This document shows, in pieces, positions 15,874 through 25,529 of a DNA stretch of 64,000 nt. The stretch is from the NCBI RefSeq assembly GCF_024753135.1, contig NZ_JANUGP010000004.1, positions 248,001-312,000 of the forward strand. The letters run 5' to 3'. The notes under the pieces were generated by a model that was not told the origin of the DNA, did not search any database, and saw nothing but the letters and a program-made list of their open reading frames with translations. Within the stretch, counting starts at the first letter, position 1, and the number at the start of each line of letters is the position of its first letter. This DNA is from Streptomyces pyxinicus (GTDB taxonomy: Bacteria > Actinomycetota > Actinomycetes > Streptomycetales > Streptomycetaceae). Position numbers and translations under genes: made by a program.

Positions 15874-15889
15874 GGCGTCGTCGTCCGGG

Positions 15890-16348
15890 TCAGCGGCCCG
15901 CGTGCGGCAGCCGGCTCCCCGTCCCGGCGTACGGCGGCCCGTCCGCCCGGCGCCGGGTGGCGGCCGCGACGCCGGCGCTGACCACCGCGGTGCCCGCGAG
16001 CGTGCCCAGCATGACCAGCGCGACCCCGATCGCGAACAGGCCGCTGGAGTCGTCCGACCAGTCCCACCAGGCGGCGGCGGTCAGCCCGGCCGTCGTACCC
16101 GCCACCGCCGCCACGGAGTGCCGCCGGATCGCCGCCCAGCACACCGGCACCAGCAGCGTCAGCACCAGGCCGGCCACCTGCCACACCTCGTACGGCCCGG
16201 TGGTCGAGCCGTCCGCGTGCGTGTCCCGGTGCTGGTCCCAGCCCAGCCAGCCGGCCCAGGCCGCGACCGCCACGGCGGCGGTGACGACGGCCCACACCAG
16301 GTGGCGGAGCGTCCTGCCCTGTCCTCGGATCGTGCCCTCGTGTCCCAT
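15890..16348 (-). CDS. Small integral membrane protein, unknown function
   Basis: 152 residues from an ATG at 16348 (MGHEGTIRGQGRT). Four hydrophobic segments are visible (VWAVVTAAVAVAAWAGWLGW, VAGLVLTLLVPVCWAAI, VAAVAGTTAGLTAAAWW, GVALVMLGTLAGTAVVSAGV). The tail is Arg/Pro-rich. I recognise no family. Convergent with the PepSY gene and divergent from nadE, so probably a single-gene unit. Confidence 0.75.
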   Translation of the reverse strand: MGHEGTIRGQGRTLRHLVWAVVTAAVAVAAWAGWLGWDQHRDTHADGSTTGPYEVWQVAGLVLTLLVPVCWAAIRRHSVAAVAGTTAGLTAAAWWDWSDDSSGLFAIGVALVMLGTLAGTAVVSAGVAAATRRRADGPPYAGTGSRLPHAGR

Positions 16349-16522
16349 GCCTCCAGCGTTCCCCGTGCCGGGGGTGGCCACCAGGGGCGCGGTACTCAAG
16401 TCCGTCTGAGTAGCCTGGCGGGGGCAGGGGAAGGCGTGGATCTAGGCTCTCCCCGTAGAGACGCGCCGCGTCCGCCCGGAAGGCGGTCCGTGGAGCCTGG
16501 TGGAGTGATGAAGGACGTCCCG

Positions 16523-18601
16523 TTGAACTTCTGGTCGATCTATCAGCACGGTTTCGCGCGGGTCGCCGCGTGCACGGGCCACACCGTGATCGCCGACCCG
16601 CGGGCCAACGCCGAGGCGGTCCTGCGGCACGGGCGCCGGTGCTCGGAGGAGGGCGTCGCCGTCGCCGTCTTCCCGGAGCTGGGCCTGACCGGGTACGCGA
16701 TCGACGACCTGCTGTTGCAGGACGCGCTGCTGGACGACGTGGAGGCGGCCCTCGCGACCGTGGTGGCCGGCTCGGCCGAGCTGCTGCCGGTGCTGGTGGT
16801 CGGCGCCCCGCTGCGCCACCGCGGCCACCTCTACAACTGCGCCGTGCTCGTGCACCGCGGCCGGGTCCTGGGCGTCGTCCCGAAGTCGTACCCGCCGAAC
16901 TACCGCGAGTTCTACGAGCGCCGGCAGATCGCGGGCGGCGACGCCGAACGCGGCGGGTCGATCCTGGTCGGCGGCGAGAGCGTGCCGTTCGGCGTGGACC
17001 TGCTGTTCGCGGCGGCCGACGTGCCCGGCCTGGTGGTGCACGCCGAGGTCTGCGAGGACATGTGGGTGCCGGTGCCGCCGAGCGCCGAGGCGGCCCTGGC
17101 CGGCGCGACGGTCCTGCTGAACCTCTCCGGCAGCCCGATCACCGTCGGCCGCGCCGAGGACCGCGAGCTGCTGTGCCGCTCGGCGTCCACGCGCTGCCTC
17201 GCCGCCTACGTGTACGCGGCGGCCGGTCTGGGCGAGTCGACCACGGACCTGTCCTGGGACGGCCAGACCATGATCTACGAGAACGGGGTGCTGCTGGCCG
17301 AGACCGACCGCTTCCCGCTGGACGAGCAGTACGCGGTCGCCGACGTCGACCTCGACCTGCTGCGCCAGGAGCGGCAGCGGATGGGCACCTTCGGCGAGAA
17401 CCGCCGTACGCACGCCGAGCGCACCGACGACTTCCGCACCGTCTCCTTCACCCTCGCCCCGCCCGCCGCCGACCTGGGCCTGCGCCGCCGCGTCGAGCGC
17501 TTCCCGTTCGTGCCCGCCGACCCCGAGCGGCTCGCCCAGGACTGCTACGAGGCCTACAACATCCAGGTCGCGGGCCTCCAGCAGCGGCTCGCGGCGATCG
17601 GCGGCCCGAAGGTCGTCATCGGCGTCTCCGGCGGTCTGGACTCCACGCACGCGCTGATCGTCGCCGCCCGGGCGATGGACCGGGCGGGCCGGCCGCGCGG
17701 CGACATCCTCGCCTTCACCCTGCCCGGCTTCGCCACCAGCGACCACACCAAGGACAACGCGCACAAGCTGATGCGGGCCCTCGGCGTCACCCCGGCCGAG
17801 CTGGACATCACGCCGACCGCGCGCCTCATGCTGAAGGAGATCGGCCACCCCTTCGCCGAGGGCGAGCCGGTGTACGACGTCACCTTCGAGAACGTCCAGG
17901 CCGGCCTGCGCACCGACTACCTGTTCCGGCTGGCCAACCAGCGCGGCGGCATCGTCCTCGGCACCGGCGACCTCTCGGAGCTGGCGCTGGGCTGGTCGAC
18001 GTACGGCGTCGGCGACCAGATGAGCCACTACAACGTCAACGCGGGCGTGCCCAAGACGCTGATCCAGCACCTGATCCGCTGGGTGGTCGGCAGCGACCAG
18101 TTCGACCAGGAGACCGGCGAGATCCTCACCGCGATCCTGGACACCGAGATCAGCCCGGAGCTGGTGCCGGGCGAGGAGATGCAGTCCACCGAGTCCAAGA
18201 TCGGGCCGTACGCGCTGCACGACTTCACCCTCTTCCAGGTGCTGCGGCACGGCTTCCGGCCCTCGAAGATCGCCTTCCTGGCCTGGCACGCCTGGCACGA
18301 CGCGGCGGCGGGCGCCTGGCCCCCCGGCTTCCCGGAAGCCAAGCGGGGCGCCTACGACCTCACCGAGATCCGGCACTGGCTGGAGGTGTTCTGCCGCCGC
18401 TTCTTCGCGTTCGCCCAGTTCAAGCGCTCCGCCATGCCGAACGGGCCGAAGGTCTCGGCCGGCGGCGCGCTCTCCCCGCGCGGCGACTGGCGGGCTCCCT
18501 CCGACGGCAACGCGCACGTGTGGCTGCGGGATCTGGAGCGGTTCGACTTCGAGGCGGCGGCGGCCGAGCAGCGGGGTGGCGGGAGGCCTCAGGCCGGCTG
18601 A
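16523..18601 (+). CDS. nadE: Glutamine-dependent NAD+ synthetase
   Basis: 692 residues from a TTG at 16523; an ATG at 16508 would add five. TTG is preferred because GAAGGA lies seven bases upstream, the product then begins [10 protein letters not shown] like the M. tuberculosis enzyme, and the glutaminase residues fall at E52 and K121, with Cys at 177 (AEVCEDMW). Residues 1 to about 270 form the nitrilase-like glutaminase; GVSGGLDST at about 367 is the ATP pyrophosphatase loop of the synthetase domain. The enzyme converts deamido-NAD+, ATP and glutamine to NAD+ in the cytosol. Length and sequence match the mycobacterial-type enzyme closely. Confidence 0.96.
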   Translation: MNFWSIYQHGFARVAACTGHTVIADPRANAEAVLRHGRRCSEEGVAVAVFPELGLTGYAIDDLLLQDALLDDVEAALATVVAGSAELLPVLVVGAPLRHRGHLYNCAVLVHRGRVLGVVPKSYPPNYREFYERRQIAGGDAERGGSILVGGESVPFGVDLLFAAADVPGLVVHAEVCEDMWVPVPPSAEAALAGATVLLNLSGSPITVGRAEDRELLCRSASTRCLAAYVYAAAGLGESTTDLSWDGQTMIYENGVLLAETDRFPLDEQYAVADVDLDLLRQERQRMGTFGENRRTHAERTDDFRTVSFTLAPPAADLGLRRRVERFPFVPADPERLAQDCYEAYNIQVAGLQQRLAAIGGPKVVIGVSGGLDSTHALIVAARAMDRAGRPRGDILAFTLPGFATSDHTKDNAHKLMRALGVTPAELDITPTARLMLKEIGHPFAEGEPVYDVTFENVQAGLRTDYLFRLANQRGGIVLGTGDLSELALGWSTYGVGDQMSHYNVNAGVPKTLIQHLIRWVVGSDQFDQETGEILTAILDTEISPELVPGEEMQSTESKIGPYALHDFTLFQVLRHGFRPSKIAFLAWHAWHDAAAGAWPPGFPEAKRGAYDLTEIRHWLEVFCRRFFAFAQFKRSAMPNGPKVSAGGALSPRGDWRAPSDGNAHVWLRDLERFDFEAAAAEQRGGGRPQAG

Positions 18602-19671
18602 CGCAGGGCGCCCAGGACGCGGGTGAGGTCGTCGGGGGCGGCGGCCAGCCGGACCGGGGTGCCGGCGTCGTCGAGTTCGGCGACGCGCCAGTCGCCGGGG
18701 ACGAGGTCGTCGGTGCGCCGGGGCCGCCGTACCGCCCCCACCGTGAGGCGTTCCAGGGGTATCGGGCGGGCCGCGAACCGGCCGGGTCCCGCGTGCGGGG
18801 TCACCGCCGGGCCGTCGCCGCCCAGCACGATGTGGGTGCCGAAGCCGTGCGGGTTGTAGTCGGTGTGCTCCAGGAAGCGGGCGCGGACGAACACCTCGCC
18901 CGCGGCGGCTGGTTGAGGTGTGCCCGGTCGGTGGGCGCGGGTCGTGTGCCGGGCCCGGGTGAACAGGGCGGCGGTCGCGAGCACCCCGAGGGCGAGCCAG
19001 ACGCGGGACTGTGCCGTGGCGAGCGGGGTCGTGGGGTGGCGGTAGCAGAGCGGCAGCAGCCACAGCGCGGTACCGGCCAGGGCCCCGGCGTACGGCAGCA
19101 CCGACGGCACCTCACCGTCCGGCCGCACCGACGGCACCCCGCCATCCCGCAGCACCGACGGCACCCCGCCATCCCGCGGCACCGACGGCACCTCGCCGTC
19201 CGGCCGTCGGCGCCCGAGCAGCAGCCGTGCCAGCGGGAGCCCCGCCGCGAGGGCGAGGCCGGCCGCCAGCGCGGCCACGCTGCCGCCGGTCGTCACGTGT
19301 TCGTGCCATACGTACCGCTGCCCGGCGACCTCCATCACCTCGCCGCGCCACACGGTCAGCCGGACCCGGTCGCCCGCCTCGAAGGCACCGGCCGCTTCGG
19401 CGGACACCGCCTGCCGGCCGTCCTCGAAAGAGAGCCGGCTGTTCTGCTTGGGCGGGCGCTTCTCGACGCGCTCGATCACGGCGGGGACGGTCCGCAGGCA
19501 GTCGTCGGATCCGGCCCTGGACGTCTCGGCCGTGCAGGGGACCGCCGACCGCCACGCCCGCTCGTACGCCGTCGCCGCCGGTACGAAGCAGGCCGCGACC
19601 GCCGCCGCCGCCAGCAGCAGCAGCGCGGCGAGGCCCAGCCGGAACGGCCGGCCGCCCTTCCTGGTGCTCAT
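18589..19671 (-). CDS. Membrane protein of unknown function with internal 9-residue repeats
   Basis: 360 residues from an ATG at 19671; its 3' end overlaps the end of convergent nadE by 13 bp. An N-terminal membrane helix (about 10-34) is followed by an outside region with Cys pairs, then helices near 130-150, 190-210 and 220-240. The cytoplasmic linker holds four copies of a nine-residue unit around DGxVPSV. The C-terminal part (FGTHIVLGGDGPAVTPHAGPG) is soluble. No family recognised; it resembles other Streptomyces membrane proteins with a transmembrane-flanked beta-rich domain. Confidence 0.8.
   Translation of the reverse strand: MSTRKGGRPFRLGLAALLLLAAAAVAACFVPAATAYERAWRSAVPCTAETSRAGSDDCLRTVPAVIERVEKRPPKQNSRLSFEDGRQAVSAEAAGAFEAGDRVRLTVWRGEVMEVAGQRYVWHEHVTTGGSVAALAAGLALAAGLPLARLLLGRRRPDGEVPSVPRDGGVPSVLRDGGVPSVRPDGEVPSVLPYAGALAGTALWLLPLCYRHPTTPLATAQSRVWLALGVLATAALFTRARHTTRAHRPGTPQPAAAGEVFVRARFLEHTDYNPHGFGTHIVLGGDGPAVTPHAGPGRFAARPIPLERLTVGAVRRPRRTDDLVPGDWRVAELDDAGTPVRLAAAPDDLTRVLGALRQPA
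19098..19205. repeat. Four tandem 27-bp repeats inside a coding region
   Basis: Units begin at 19098, 19125, 19152 and 19179, each opening with GCACCGACGGCACC. They keep the reading frame and encode nine residues each (consensus RDGGVPSVL), so copy number could vary between strains without frameshift. Confidence 0.85.
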
Positions 19672-19762
19672 GCGCGCGATTGTGCCGCTGGGCCGACCGG
19701 GCGTCTTGTACCGGGTACGGCAGTCCCGGGGCCGTCGGACTGCCGGGTCCGGACCCGGATGC

Positions 19763-20512
19763 TCAGGTGTTCCAGGTCTCGTCGTACGGGTCGTGCGGCA
19801 CCGGCACCGGGCGGGTCGCGGTGACCCGGAGGTAGGGGACGGGGCCGTGGTTGACGGGGTCGTGGGCGAGCCGGGGCGTGTAGGTGCCGGTGACCTCCAG
19901 CCAGGCGTCCGGCCGGAGCACCGGGGGCAGGGCGCCGGTCAGGGCGATCTTGACCGGCTGGGCGTCCGCGGCACAGCAGTTGAGGGCCATCCGGACCAGG
20001 TAGGGCCGGCCCGAGCGGTCCAGGGCGAGGAAGCCGGTGACGCGGACCGCGCGGCCGTGCAGGGAGCGGCCGTGGCCGTAGGCGGCGCGGGAGGCGTAGT
20101 CGACCACGGAGAGCGGCACCGGGTCGCCGGCCGGCAGGGCGCCGTAGCCGTACGGCTTCCGCAGGGCCGTGCCGGAGCGCAGGGCGCTGTAGGAGCCGAG
20201 GGCGGGCGGGGCGACCAGGATGAGGGCGAGGAGGGGGAGCGACAGCAGCCAGGCGACCCGGGGTTCGGGGTGCGGGTGGCTCTCCTGACGCCGGGCGCGC
20301 CGGGAGGGATGCGCGGGCCCCTCCCGGCTCCGGGCGCGCCGGCGTTCGTACCAGGCCGTCGCCAGCGCCGCCGCGATCAGGACGGCGCCGGCGGCCAGCA
20401 GCAGGGGGCGCAGGCCGGCCTTGACGTAGCGCAGGTACAGGCCGGTGGTGCCGGTGTGCAGCAGGGCGGCACCGAGCAGGAACAGGACGGCCGCCTGGGC
20501 GGGGCGGTTCAC
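19763..20512 (-). CDS. TIGR03943-family membrane protein (permease partner)
   Basis: 249 residues from a GTG at 20512 whose first bases overlap the stop of the upstream permease (GTGA). Two to three membrane helices occupy the first 120 residues. The soluble C-terminal half contains LNCCAADAQPVK, the conserved double-Cys box of this family. TIGR03943 proteins almost always pair with the UPF0718 permease encoded just upstream, so the two probably act as one membrane complex. The substrate is unknown; metal-related transport has been suggested for the family. Confidence 0.88.
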   Translation of the reverse strand: MNRPAQAAVLFLLGAALLHTGTTGLYLRYVKAGLRPLLLAAGAVLIAAALATAWYERRRARSREGPAHPSRRARRQESHPHPEPRVAWLLSLPLLALILVAPPALGSYSALRSGTALRKPYGYGALPAGDPVPLSVVDYASRAAYGHGRSLHGRAVRVTGFLALDRSGRPYLVRMALNCCAADAQPVKIALTGALPPVLRPDAWLEVTGTYTPRLAHDPVNHGPVPYLRVTATRPVPVPHDPYDETWNT

Positions 20513-21522
20513 AGCAGTACCGCCCCGGTCAGTACGGCGCCCGCGACGGCCAGCGCGAAGGTGGCCGGCGCGAACCGGAGGGCGAAGCCGCGGCCGAAGG
20601 TGCCGGCCTGCATCGCGAACAGCTTCAGGTCGATCATCGGGCCGACCACCAGGAACACCAGCCTGGCCGTCGGGGAGAACTGGGTGAGGGAGGCGGCGAC
20701 GAACGCGTCCGCCTCCGAGCAGATCGACAGCAGCACGGCCAGGACGGCCAGTGCGAGGACGGAGACGGCCGGGTCGCCGGCCGCCGCCCGCAGCCAGCCG
20801 GCCGGGACCGCCGCCTTCAGGGTGGCCGCGGCCATCGCGCCGAGCACCAGGAAGCCGCCGGCGTGCACGGTGTCGTGGCGCACCGCGTTCCAGAACGTCT
20901 CCCCCTTGGTGGCGCCCTCGTGCGCGCCGTGGGCCGGTGGGCGCAGCCAGTCGGTGCGGCCCAGGCGCTGCCACAGCCAGCCCATCGCGCAGGCCACCAG
21001 CAGACTCGCCAGGAACCGGGCCAGGACCATCTCGGGGTCGCGGGGGAAGGCGACGGCGGTGGCGGTCAGCACGATCGGGTTGATCGCGGGCGCGGAGAGC
21101 AGGAAGGCCAGCGCGGCGGCGGGGGTCACGCCCCGGCGGACCAGGGCGCCGGCCACCGGCACGGACGCGCACTCGCAGCCCGGCAGCACCGCGCCGGCGA
21201 TCCCCGCGACCGGCACGGCGAGGGCGGGACGGCTCGGCAGGGCGCGGGCGAAGAAGGACGGCGGCACGAACACCGCGAGCGCCGCCGACAGCAGCACGCC
21301 CAGCACCAGGAAGGGCAGCGCCTGCACGGTCACCGCCACGAACACCGTCGTCCAGCTCTGCATCAGCGGGGTGCCGAGCAGGCCCCGGATCGGGGACTGG
21401 GCGAGCACGGCGAGGACCAGCAGCAGGGTCAGCAGCAGGGGGGAGCTGAGGCGCCGGTCCGCCTTCTCCTGGACGGGGCACTCCTCGGAGGCGGCGGGCG
21501 GGGCGTCTTCGGTGATGGCCAC
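20509..21522 (-). CDS. UPF0718/ArsP-like permease
   Basis: 337 residues from a GTG at 21522, with GGAGGGA eight bases upstream. About eight membrane helices. PGCECASVPVAGAL at about 115-128 is the conserved Cys motif of the ArsP-like superfamily, and ICSEADAFVAASL in the second half is its symmetric counterpart. Coupled to the TIGR03943 gene by a 4-bp overlap. Possible export of a metal(loid) or organic compound; the actual cargo cannot be read from sequence. Confidence 0.88.
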   Translation of the reverse strand: MAITEDAPPAASEECPVQEKADRRLSSPLLLTLLLVLAVLAQSPIRGLLGTPLMQSWTTVFVAVTVQALPFLVLGVLLSAALAVFVPPSFFARALPSRPALAVPVAGIAGAVLPGCECASVPVAGALVRRGVTPAAALAFLLSAPAINPIVLTATAVAFPRDPEMVLARFLASLLVACAMGWLWQRLGRTDWLRPPAHGAHEGATKGETFWNAVRHDTVHAGGFLVLGAMAAATLKAAVPAGWLRAAAGDPAVSVLALAVLAVLLSICSEADAFVAASLTQFSPTARLVFLVVGPMIDLKLFAMQAGTFGRGFALRFAPATFALAVAGAVLTGAVLL

Positions 21523-21653
21523 GGGTCGCGTCCCTCCGGCTGGTCTCGGCCTCCCCCTGGATACGGGCGGCGGGCCCCGCGTGTTCACGGCGGGCCCCGC
21601 GTGTTCACCCGGCCGCTGGAACCGCCCTTCTTCTTGGGGCAGTCTTCTCCCTC

Positions 21654-23525
21654 GTGGCGAGCGTTCCGAATCAGGCGAGTTCAGGGGCCCGGCCGGCACA
21701 CATGGTGGTGTGCGGTGACGACGGCCTCGCGCACCGGCTGGCCGCCGAGCTGCGCGGGGTGTACGGCGAGCGGGTCACCCTGGTGGTGCCGCCCAGCGAA
21801 CGCACGGCCCGGCCACCGGTGGTGGGGCGGGCGCGGACCGCGTCGGCGCTGCTCGACCGGGTGGTCAACGCGGCGGTCGGCTCGGTCGGCCGCACCGGGC
21901 AGCCGCCCGCGCCGAACGGCACCCCGGGTCAACTCCCGGACGAGGCACGGGTGCTGGAGGCGCCGGAACTCTCCGAGGCCGTGCTCGCCGAGGCCGGTGT
22001 GGAGCGGGCCGCGGCCCTCGCCCTCGTCTTCGACGACGACGAGACCAACATCCGTGCCGCGCTGATCGCCCGCCGGCTCAACCCGCGCCTGCGCCTCGTC
22101 CTGCGGCTCTACAACCGGCGGTTGGGCCAGCACATCGAGGAACTCCTCGACCAGGTGACCCGGTTGTCCGATCGGGACGGGGATGGCGCGGACGCCTCCA
22201 CGACCGTGCTGTCCGACGCCGACACCGCCGCGCCCGCGCTGGCCGCCACCGCCGTCGCGGGGAGGGGCAAGGTCGTCCAGGCCGAGGGGCTGCTGCTGCG
22301 GGCGGTGGAACGGCAGCCGGGCCCGGACGGCACCGTCGCGGGCACCGGACTGTGCGCCCTCGCGCTGCTCTCCGCCGCGGGCTCCGAGCCGGGTGCCGGG
22401 TCCGGCGGCACCGGCGACCAGGAGCCCCGGCTGCTCCCGGACGACGCGGAGGTGCGGGGGGCCGCCGGGCGGCCGGTCCTGGTGCTGGAGCAGGTGACGT
22501 CGACCAGCGGCCCCGAGTCGGCCGCGCCGGCCCGCGGGATGTCGGCGGTGCCGCCGCTCGCCTCGCTGTTCTCCCGCCGGCTGCGCTGGTCGCTGGCCGG
22601 GCTCGTCGGCTGCGTGGTGGCGCTCGCGGTGTCCCTGTGGCTGGTCACCGACGACGTGCACCCGCTGAACGCCTTCTACCTGACCCTGCTGGACATGTTC
22701 GCCATCGACGACCCGGCCATCGGGGCGCCGCTCGGCCGGCAGATCCTGCAACTCCTGTCCGGGCTGGTCGGGTTGCTGCTGCTGCCGGTGCTGCTGGCCG
22801 CCGTCCTGGAGGCGCTGGGCACCTTCCGGACCGCCTCCGGCCTGCGCAAGCCGCCCCGCGGGCTCGGCGGGCACGTGGTGCTGCTCGGGCTCGGCAAGAT
22901 CGGCACCCGGGTGCTGACCCGGCTGCGCGAACTCGGCGTGCCCGTGGTGTGCGTCGAGTCCGACCCGGAGGCGCGGGGCCTGGCGACCGCGCGCCGGCTG
23001 CGGGTGCCGGTGGTCCTCGGGGACGTCACCCAGGAGGGCGTGCTGGAGTCCGCGAAGATCCACCGGGCGCACGCGCTGCTCGCGGTGACCAGCGCCGACA
23101 CCACCAACCTGGAGGCCGTCCTCTACGCCCGCACCGTCCGCCCCGACCTGCGGGTGGTGCTGCGGCTGTACGACGACGACTTCGCCACCGCCGTCTACCG
23201 CACCCTGCGCGCCGCCCACCCCCATGCCCTGACCCGCAGCCGCAGCGTGACCCATCTGGCCGCGCCCGCGTTCGCCGGGGCGATGATCGGCCGGCAGGTG
23301 ATGGGGGCGATCTCCGTGGAGCGGACGGTGCTGCTGTTCGCCGCCGTGGACGTGGACGGGCACCCCCAGCTGGAGGGCCGCACCGTGCGCGAGGCCTTCC
23401 GGGCCGGGTATTGGCGGGTGCTCGCCCTGTCGGGCCGGACCGACACGGCCCCCGGCCATGTGCTGGAGAAGGGGGACCGTGTCGTCGTCGCCGCCACCCG
23501 CCGGGGCCTCGCCGAGCTGCGCTGA
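21654..23525 (+). CDS. Membrane protein with two TrkA-N (RCK-type) NAD-binding modules
   Basis: 623 residues from a GTG at 21654. Residues about 17-165 form a first Rossmann-like module (VVCGDDGLAHRLAAEL). Two membrane helices (about 305-330 and 362-388) flank a short loop. A second TrkA-N domain (HVVLLGLGKIGTRVL, then GDVTQEGVLESA) and a C-terminal TrkA-C-like segment end the protein. The layout resembles Castor/Pollux-like ion channels and potassium channels with RCK domains. The pore loop between the helices (LYLTLLDMFAIDDP-like) has no TVGYG potassium filter. It may conduct another ion or be a sensor only. Confidence 0.85.
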   Translation: MASVPNQASSGARPAHMVVCGDDGLAHRLAAELRGVYGERVTLVVPPSERTARPPVVGRARTASALLDRVVNAAVGSVGRTGQPPAPNGTPGQLPDEARVLEAPELSEAVLAEAGVERAAALALVFDDDETNIRAALIARRLNPRLRLVLRLYNRRLGQHIEELLDQVTRLSDRDGDGADASTTVLSDADTAAPALAATAVAGRGKVVQAEGLLLRAVERQPGPDGTVAGTGLCALALLSAAGSEPGAGSGGTGDQEPRLLPDDAEVRGAAGRPVLVLEQVTSTSGPESAAPARGMSAVPPLASLFSRRLRWSLAGLVGCVVALAVSLWLVTDDVHPLNAFYLTLLDMFAIDDPAIGAPLGRQILQLLSGLVGLLLLPVLLAAVLEALGTFRTASGLRKPPRGLGGHVVLLGLGKIGTRVLTRLRELGVPVVCVESDPEARGLATARRLRVPVVLGDVTQEGVLESAKIHRAHALLAVTSADTTNLEAVLYARTVRPDLRVVLRLYDDDFATAVYRTLRAAHPHALTRSRSVTHLAAPAFAGAMIGRQVMGAISVERTVLLFAAVDVDGHPQLEGRTVREAFRAGYWRVLALSGRTDTAPGHVLEKGDRVVVAATRRGLAELR

Positions 23526-23567
23526 GCCGGGCCGGCCGGACGGGCCGGGCGGGCCGCGCCGATCCGG

Positions 23568-25373
23568 CTAGCCGGGCAGGTGCCGCTCGGCGAAGTCCAG
23601 CTCCAGGCCGACCTGCTTGATCCGCTCGTCCACCACCAGGGAGCCGTGGCCCGCGTCGTACCGGTACACCTCGTGCGCGGCGCCGCGGGTCTCCAGGCGG
23701 GTGACGTAGTTGTCGATCTGGCGGATCGGGCAGCGCGGGTCGTTGACGCCGGCCGAGATGTGGACGGGGGCCTCGACCCGGTCCACGTAGGTCAGCGGGG
23801 ACGAGGCCTCGAAGCGCTCGGGGACCTCCTCCGGGGTGCCGCCCAGCAGGGTGCGGTCCATGGCCTTCAGGGCCTCCATCTCGTCGTGGTACGCCGTCAC
23901 GTAGTCCGCGACCGGCACCACCGCGATGCCCACCGCCCAGGCCTCCGGCTCGACGCCGAGGCCCAGCAGGGTCAGATAGCCGCCCCAGGAGGCGCCGGTG
24001 AGGACCAGCCGGCCGGGGTCGGCGAGCCCGGAGGAGACCGCCCACGCGCGCACCGCGGCCACGTCCTCCAGCTCGATCAGGCCGACCCGGTGCTTGAGGG
24101 CGTCGGTCCAGGCGCGGCCGTAGCCGGTGGAGCCGCGGTAGTTGACCCGGACCACCGCGTAGCCGTGGTCGACCCAGGCGGCCGGGCCGGCGGCGAAGGA
24201 GTCGCTGTCGTGCCAGGTCGGGCCGCCGTGCAGGTCGAAGACGGTGGGCAGCGGGCCGGTGGCGCCGGCCGGCTTCTGGACCAGGGCGTGGATCCGGCCG
24301 CCGGGACCCTCCACCCACACGTCCTGCACCGGCACCGACGGCGGGCAGGCCATGCCGGGCGGGTCCAGGACGACCCCGCCGGACGTCGAGCGCACCGCCG
24401 GCGGCTCGGCGGCCGACGACCACAGGTACTCCACGCTGCCGTCGGGCCGGGCCGTCGCCCCGGAGACGGTGCCCGGCGGGGTGGGGATGCGGGTCAGGCC
24501 GCCCGCCGCCAGGTCGTAGCGGAACAATTCGCTGCGGGCCTCGAAGCCGTGCACGACGAGCAGGGCCGAGCCGTCCGGATACCACTCGGCGCTGACGTCG
24601 CCGGGCAGGTCGAGGGCGAGGTCGGTCTGCTCGCCCGTCGCCACGTCCCACACCAGGGGCTCCCAGCGGCCCCGGCGCTGATGGCCGATGAGCAGCCGGG
24701 TGTCGCCGTCGACCGGGGCGAAGCCCAGCACCTCAAGGCCCAGCTCCCGGGTGCCGCCCTCGGTGTCGTCCAGCTCGGCGACCGGCGAGCCGTCCGGGCG
24801 CAGCACGCGCAGCGCCGCGTGCATGGCGTCACCGTGCTCGGTGTGCTCCACGGCGATCAGCGAGCCGTCGTGCGAGAGGTCGCCGACGCCCGCCGACTCG
24901 CGGTGCCGGTAGATCTCCACCGGGTCCGCGCCGGCCCGCGCCAGGTGGATGGTCGTGCCCTCCTCGTCCGTGGACCGGCCCACGACCGCCACGCGGCCGT
25001 CCCGGGACAGGGCGAGGCCGGCCGGATAGGAGGGCTTGAGGCCGGGCACGGCCGCCTCGTGCGGGCCGCCGGTGAAGGCCTGTCGGCGCCAGACGCCGAA
25101 CTCGTCGCCGTCCTTGTCGTCGAACCACCAGATGTGGGCGCCGTCCGGGGAGAGCACACCGTCCGTCGTGCCGTTCGGCCGGTCGGTCGCCTGCCGCTGC
25201 TCGCCCGTGGCGCGGTCCCAGGCATACAGCTCGTACGTGCCCGTCGCGTTGGACACGAAGAGGGCGCGGTCCGGCGCGTCCCACGCCCAGTCGGGCAGCG
25301 ACACACGCGGCGCCCGAAAACGCTTCTCCCAGTCCGGCATACCCTCGGTGTCCGGCGTCCTGCTCTCACTCAT
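23568..25373 (-). CDS. S9-family serine peptidase (prolyl oligopeptidase/acylaminoacyl peptidase type)
   Basis: 601 residues from the ATG at 25373; another ATG at 25385 would add four residues. Residues about 40-340 form a WD-like beta-propeller of repeated blades. The C-terminal alpha/beta hydrolase domain carries the nucleophile elbow GASWGGY, the Asp in GVNDPRCP and the His in DAGHGSLV, plus an oxyanion HGGP. It has no signal peptide, so it is probably a cytosolic enzyme cleaving short peptides or acylated N-termini. Convergent with the TrkA-N gene. Confidence 0.93.
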   Translation of the reverse strand: MSESRTPDTEGMPDWEKRFRAPRVSLPDWAWDAPDRALFVSNATGTYELYAWDRATGEQRQATDRPNGTTDGVLSPDGAHIWWFDDKDGDEFGVWRRQAFTGGPHEAAVPGLKPSYPAGLALSRDGRVAVVGRSTDEEGTTIHLARAGADPVEIYRHRESAGVGDLSHDGSLIAVEHTEHGDAMHAALRVLRPDGSPVAELDDTEGGTRELGLEVLGFAPVDGDTRLLIGHQRRGRWEPLVWDVATGEQTDLALDLPGDVSAEWYPDGSALLVVHGFEARSELFRYDLAAGGLTRIPTPPGTVSGATARPDGSVEYLWSSAAEPPAVRSTSGGVVLDPPGMACPPSVPVQDVWVEGPGGRIHALVQKPAGATGPLPTVFDLHGGPTWHDSDSFAAGPAAWVDHGYAVVRVNYRGSTGYGRAWTDALKHRVGLIELEDVAAVRAWAVSSGLADPGRLVLTGASWGGYLTLLGLGVEPEAWAVGIAVVPVADYVTAYHDEMEALKAMDRTLLGGTPEEVPERFEASSPLTYVDRVEAPVHISAGVNDPRCPIRQIDNYVTRLETRGAAHEVYRYDAGHGSLVVDERIKQVGLELDFAERHLPG

Positions 25374-25529
25374 GGCCCCAGTCATGCGCCCATACTGCCT
25401 GGCCGCGGCGACAATTGGGTGTCAGGTGTGCGCGGCCTGTGGATAACTTTCCGATCTTGGCGGAGGGGACCGCCGCGAAGGTGCCGACCCGCGGGAGGGA
25501 GGCTCGGGGCGGCGCCGTACCGTGGGGGC

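Noticed and set aside
16570..19824. 1084-codon plus-strand frame
   Set aside because: Out-of-frame shadow of nadE and the following gene, extremely Arg/Pro-rich.
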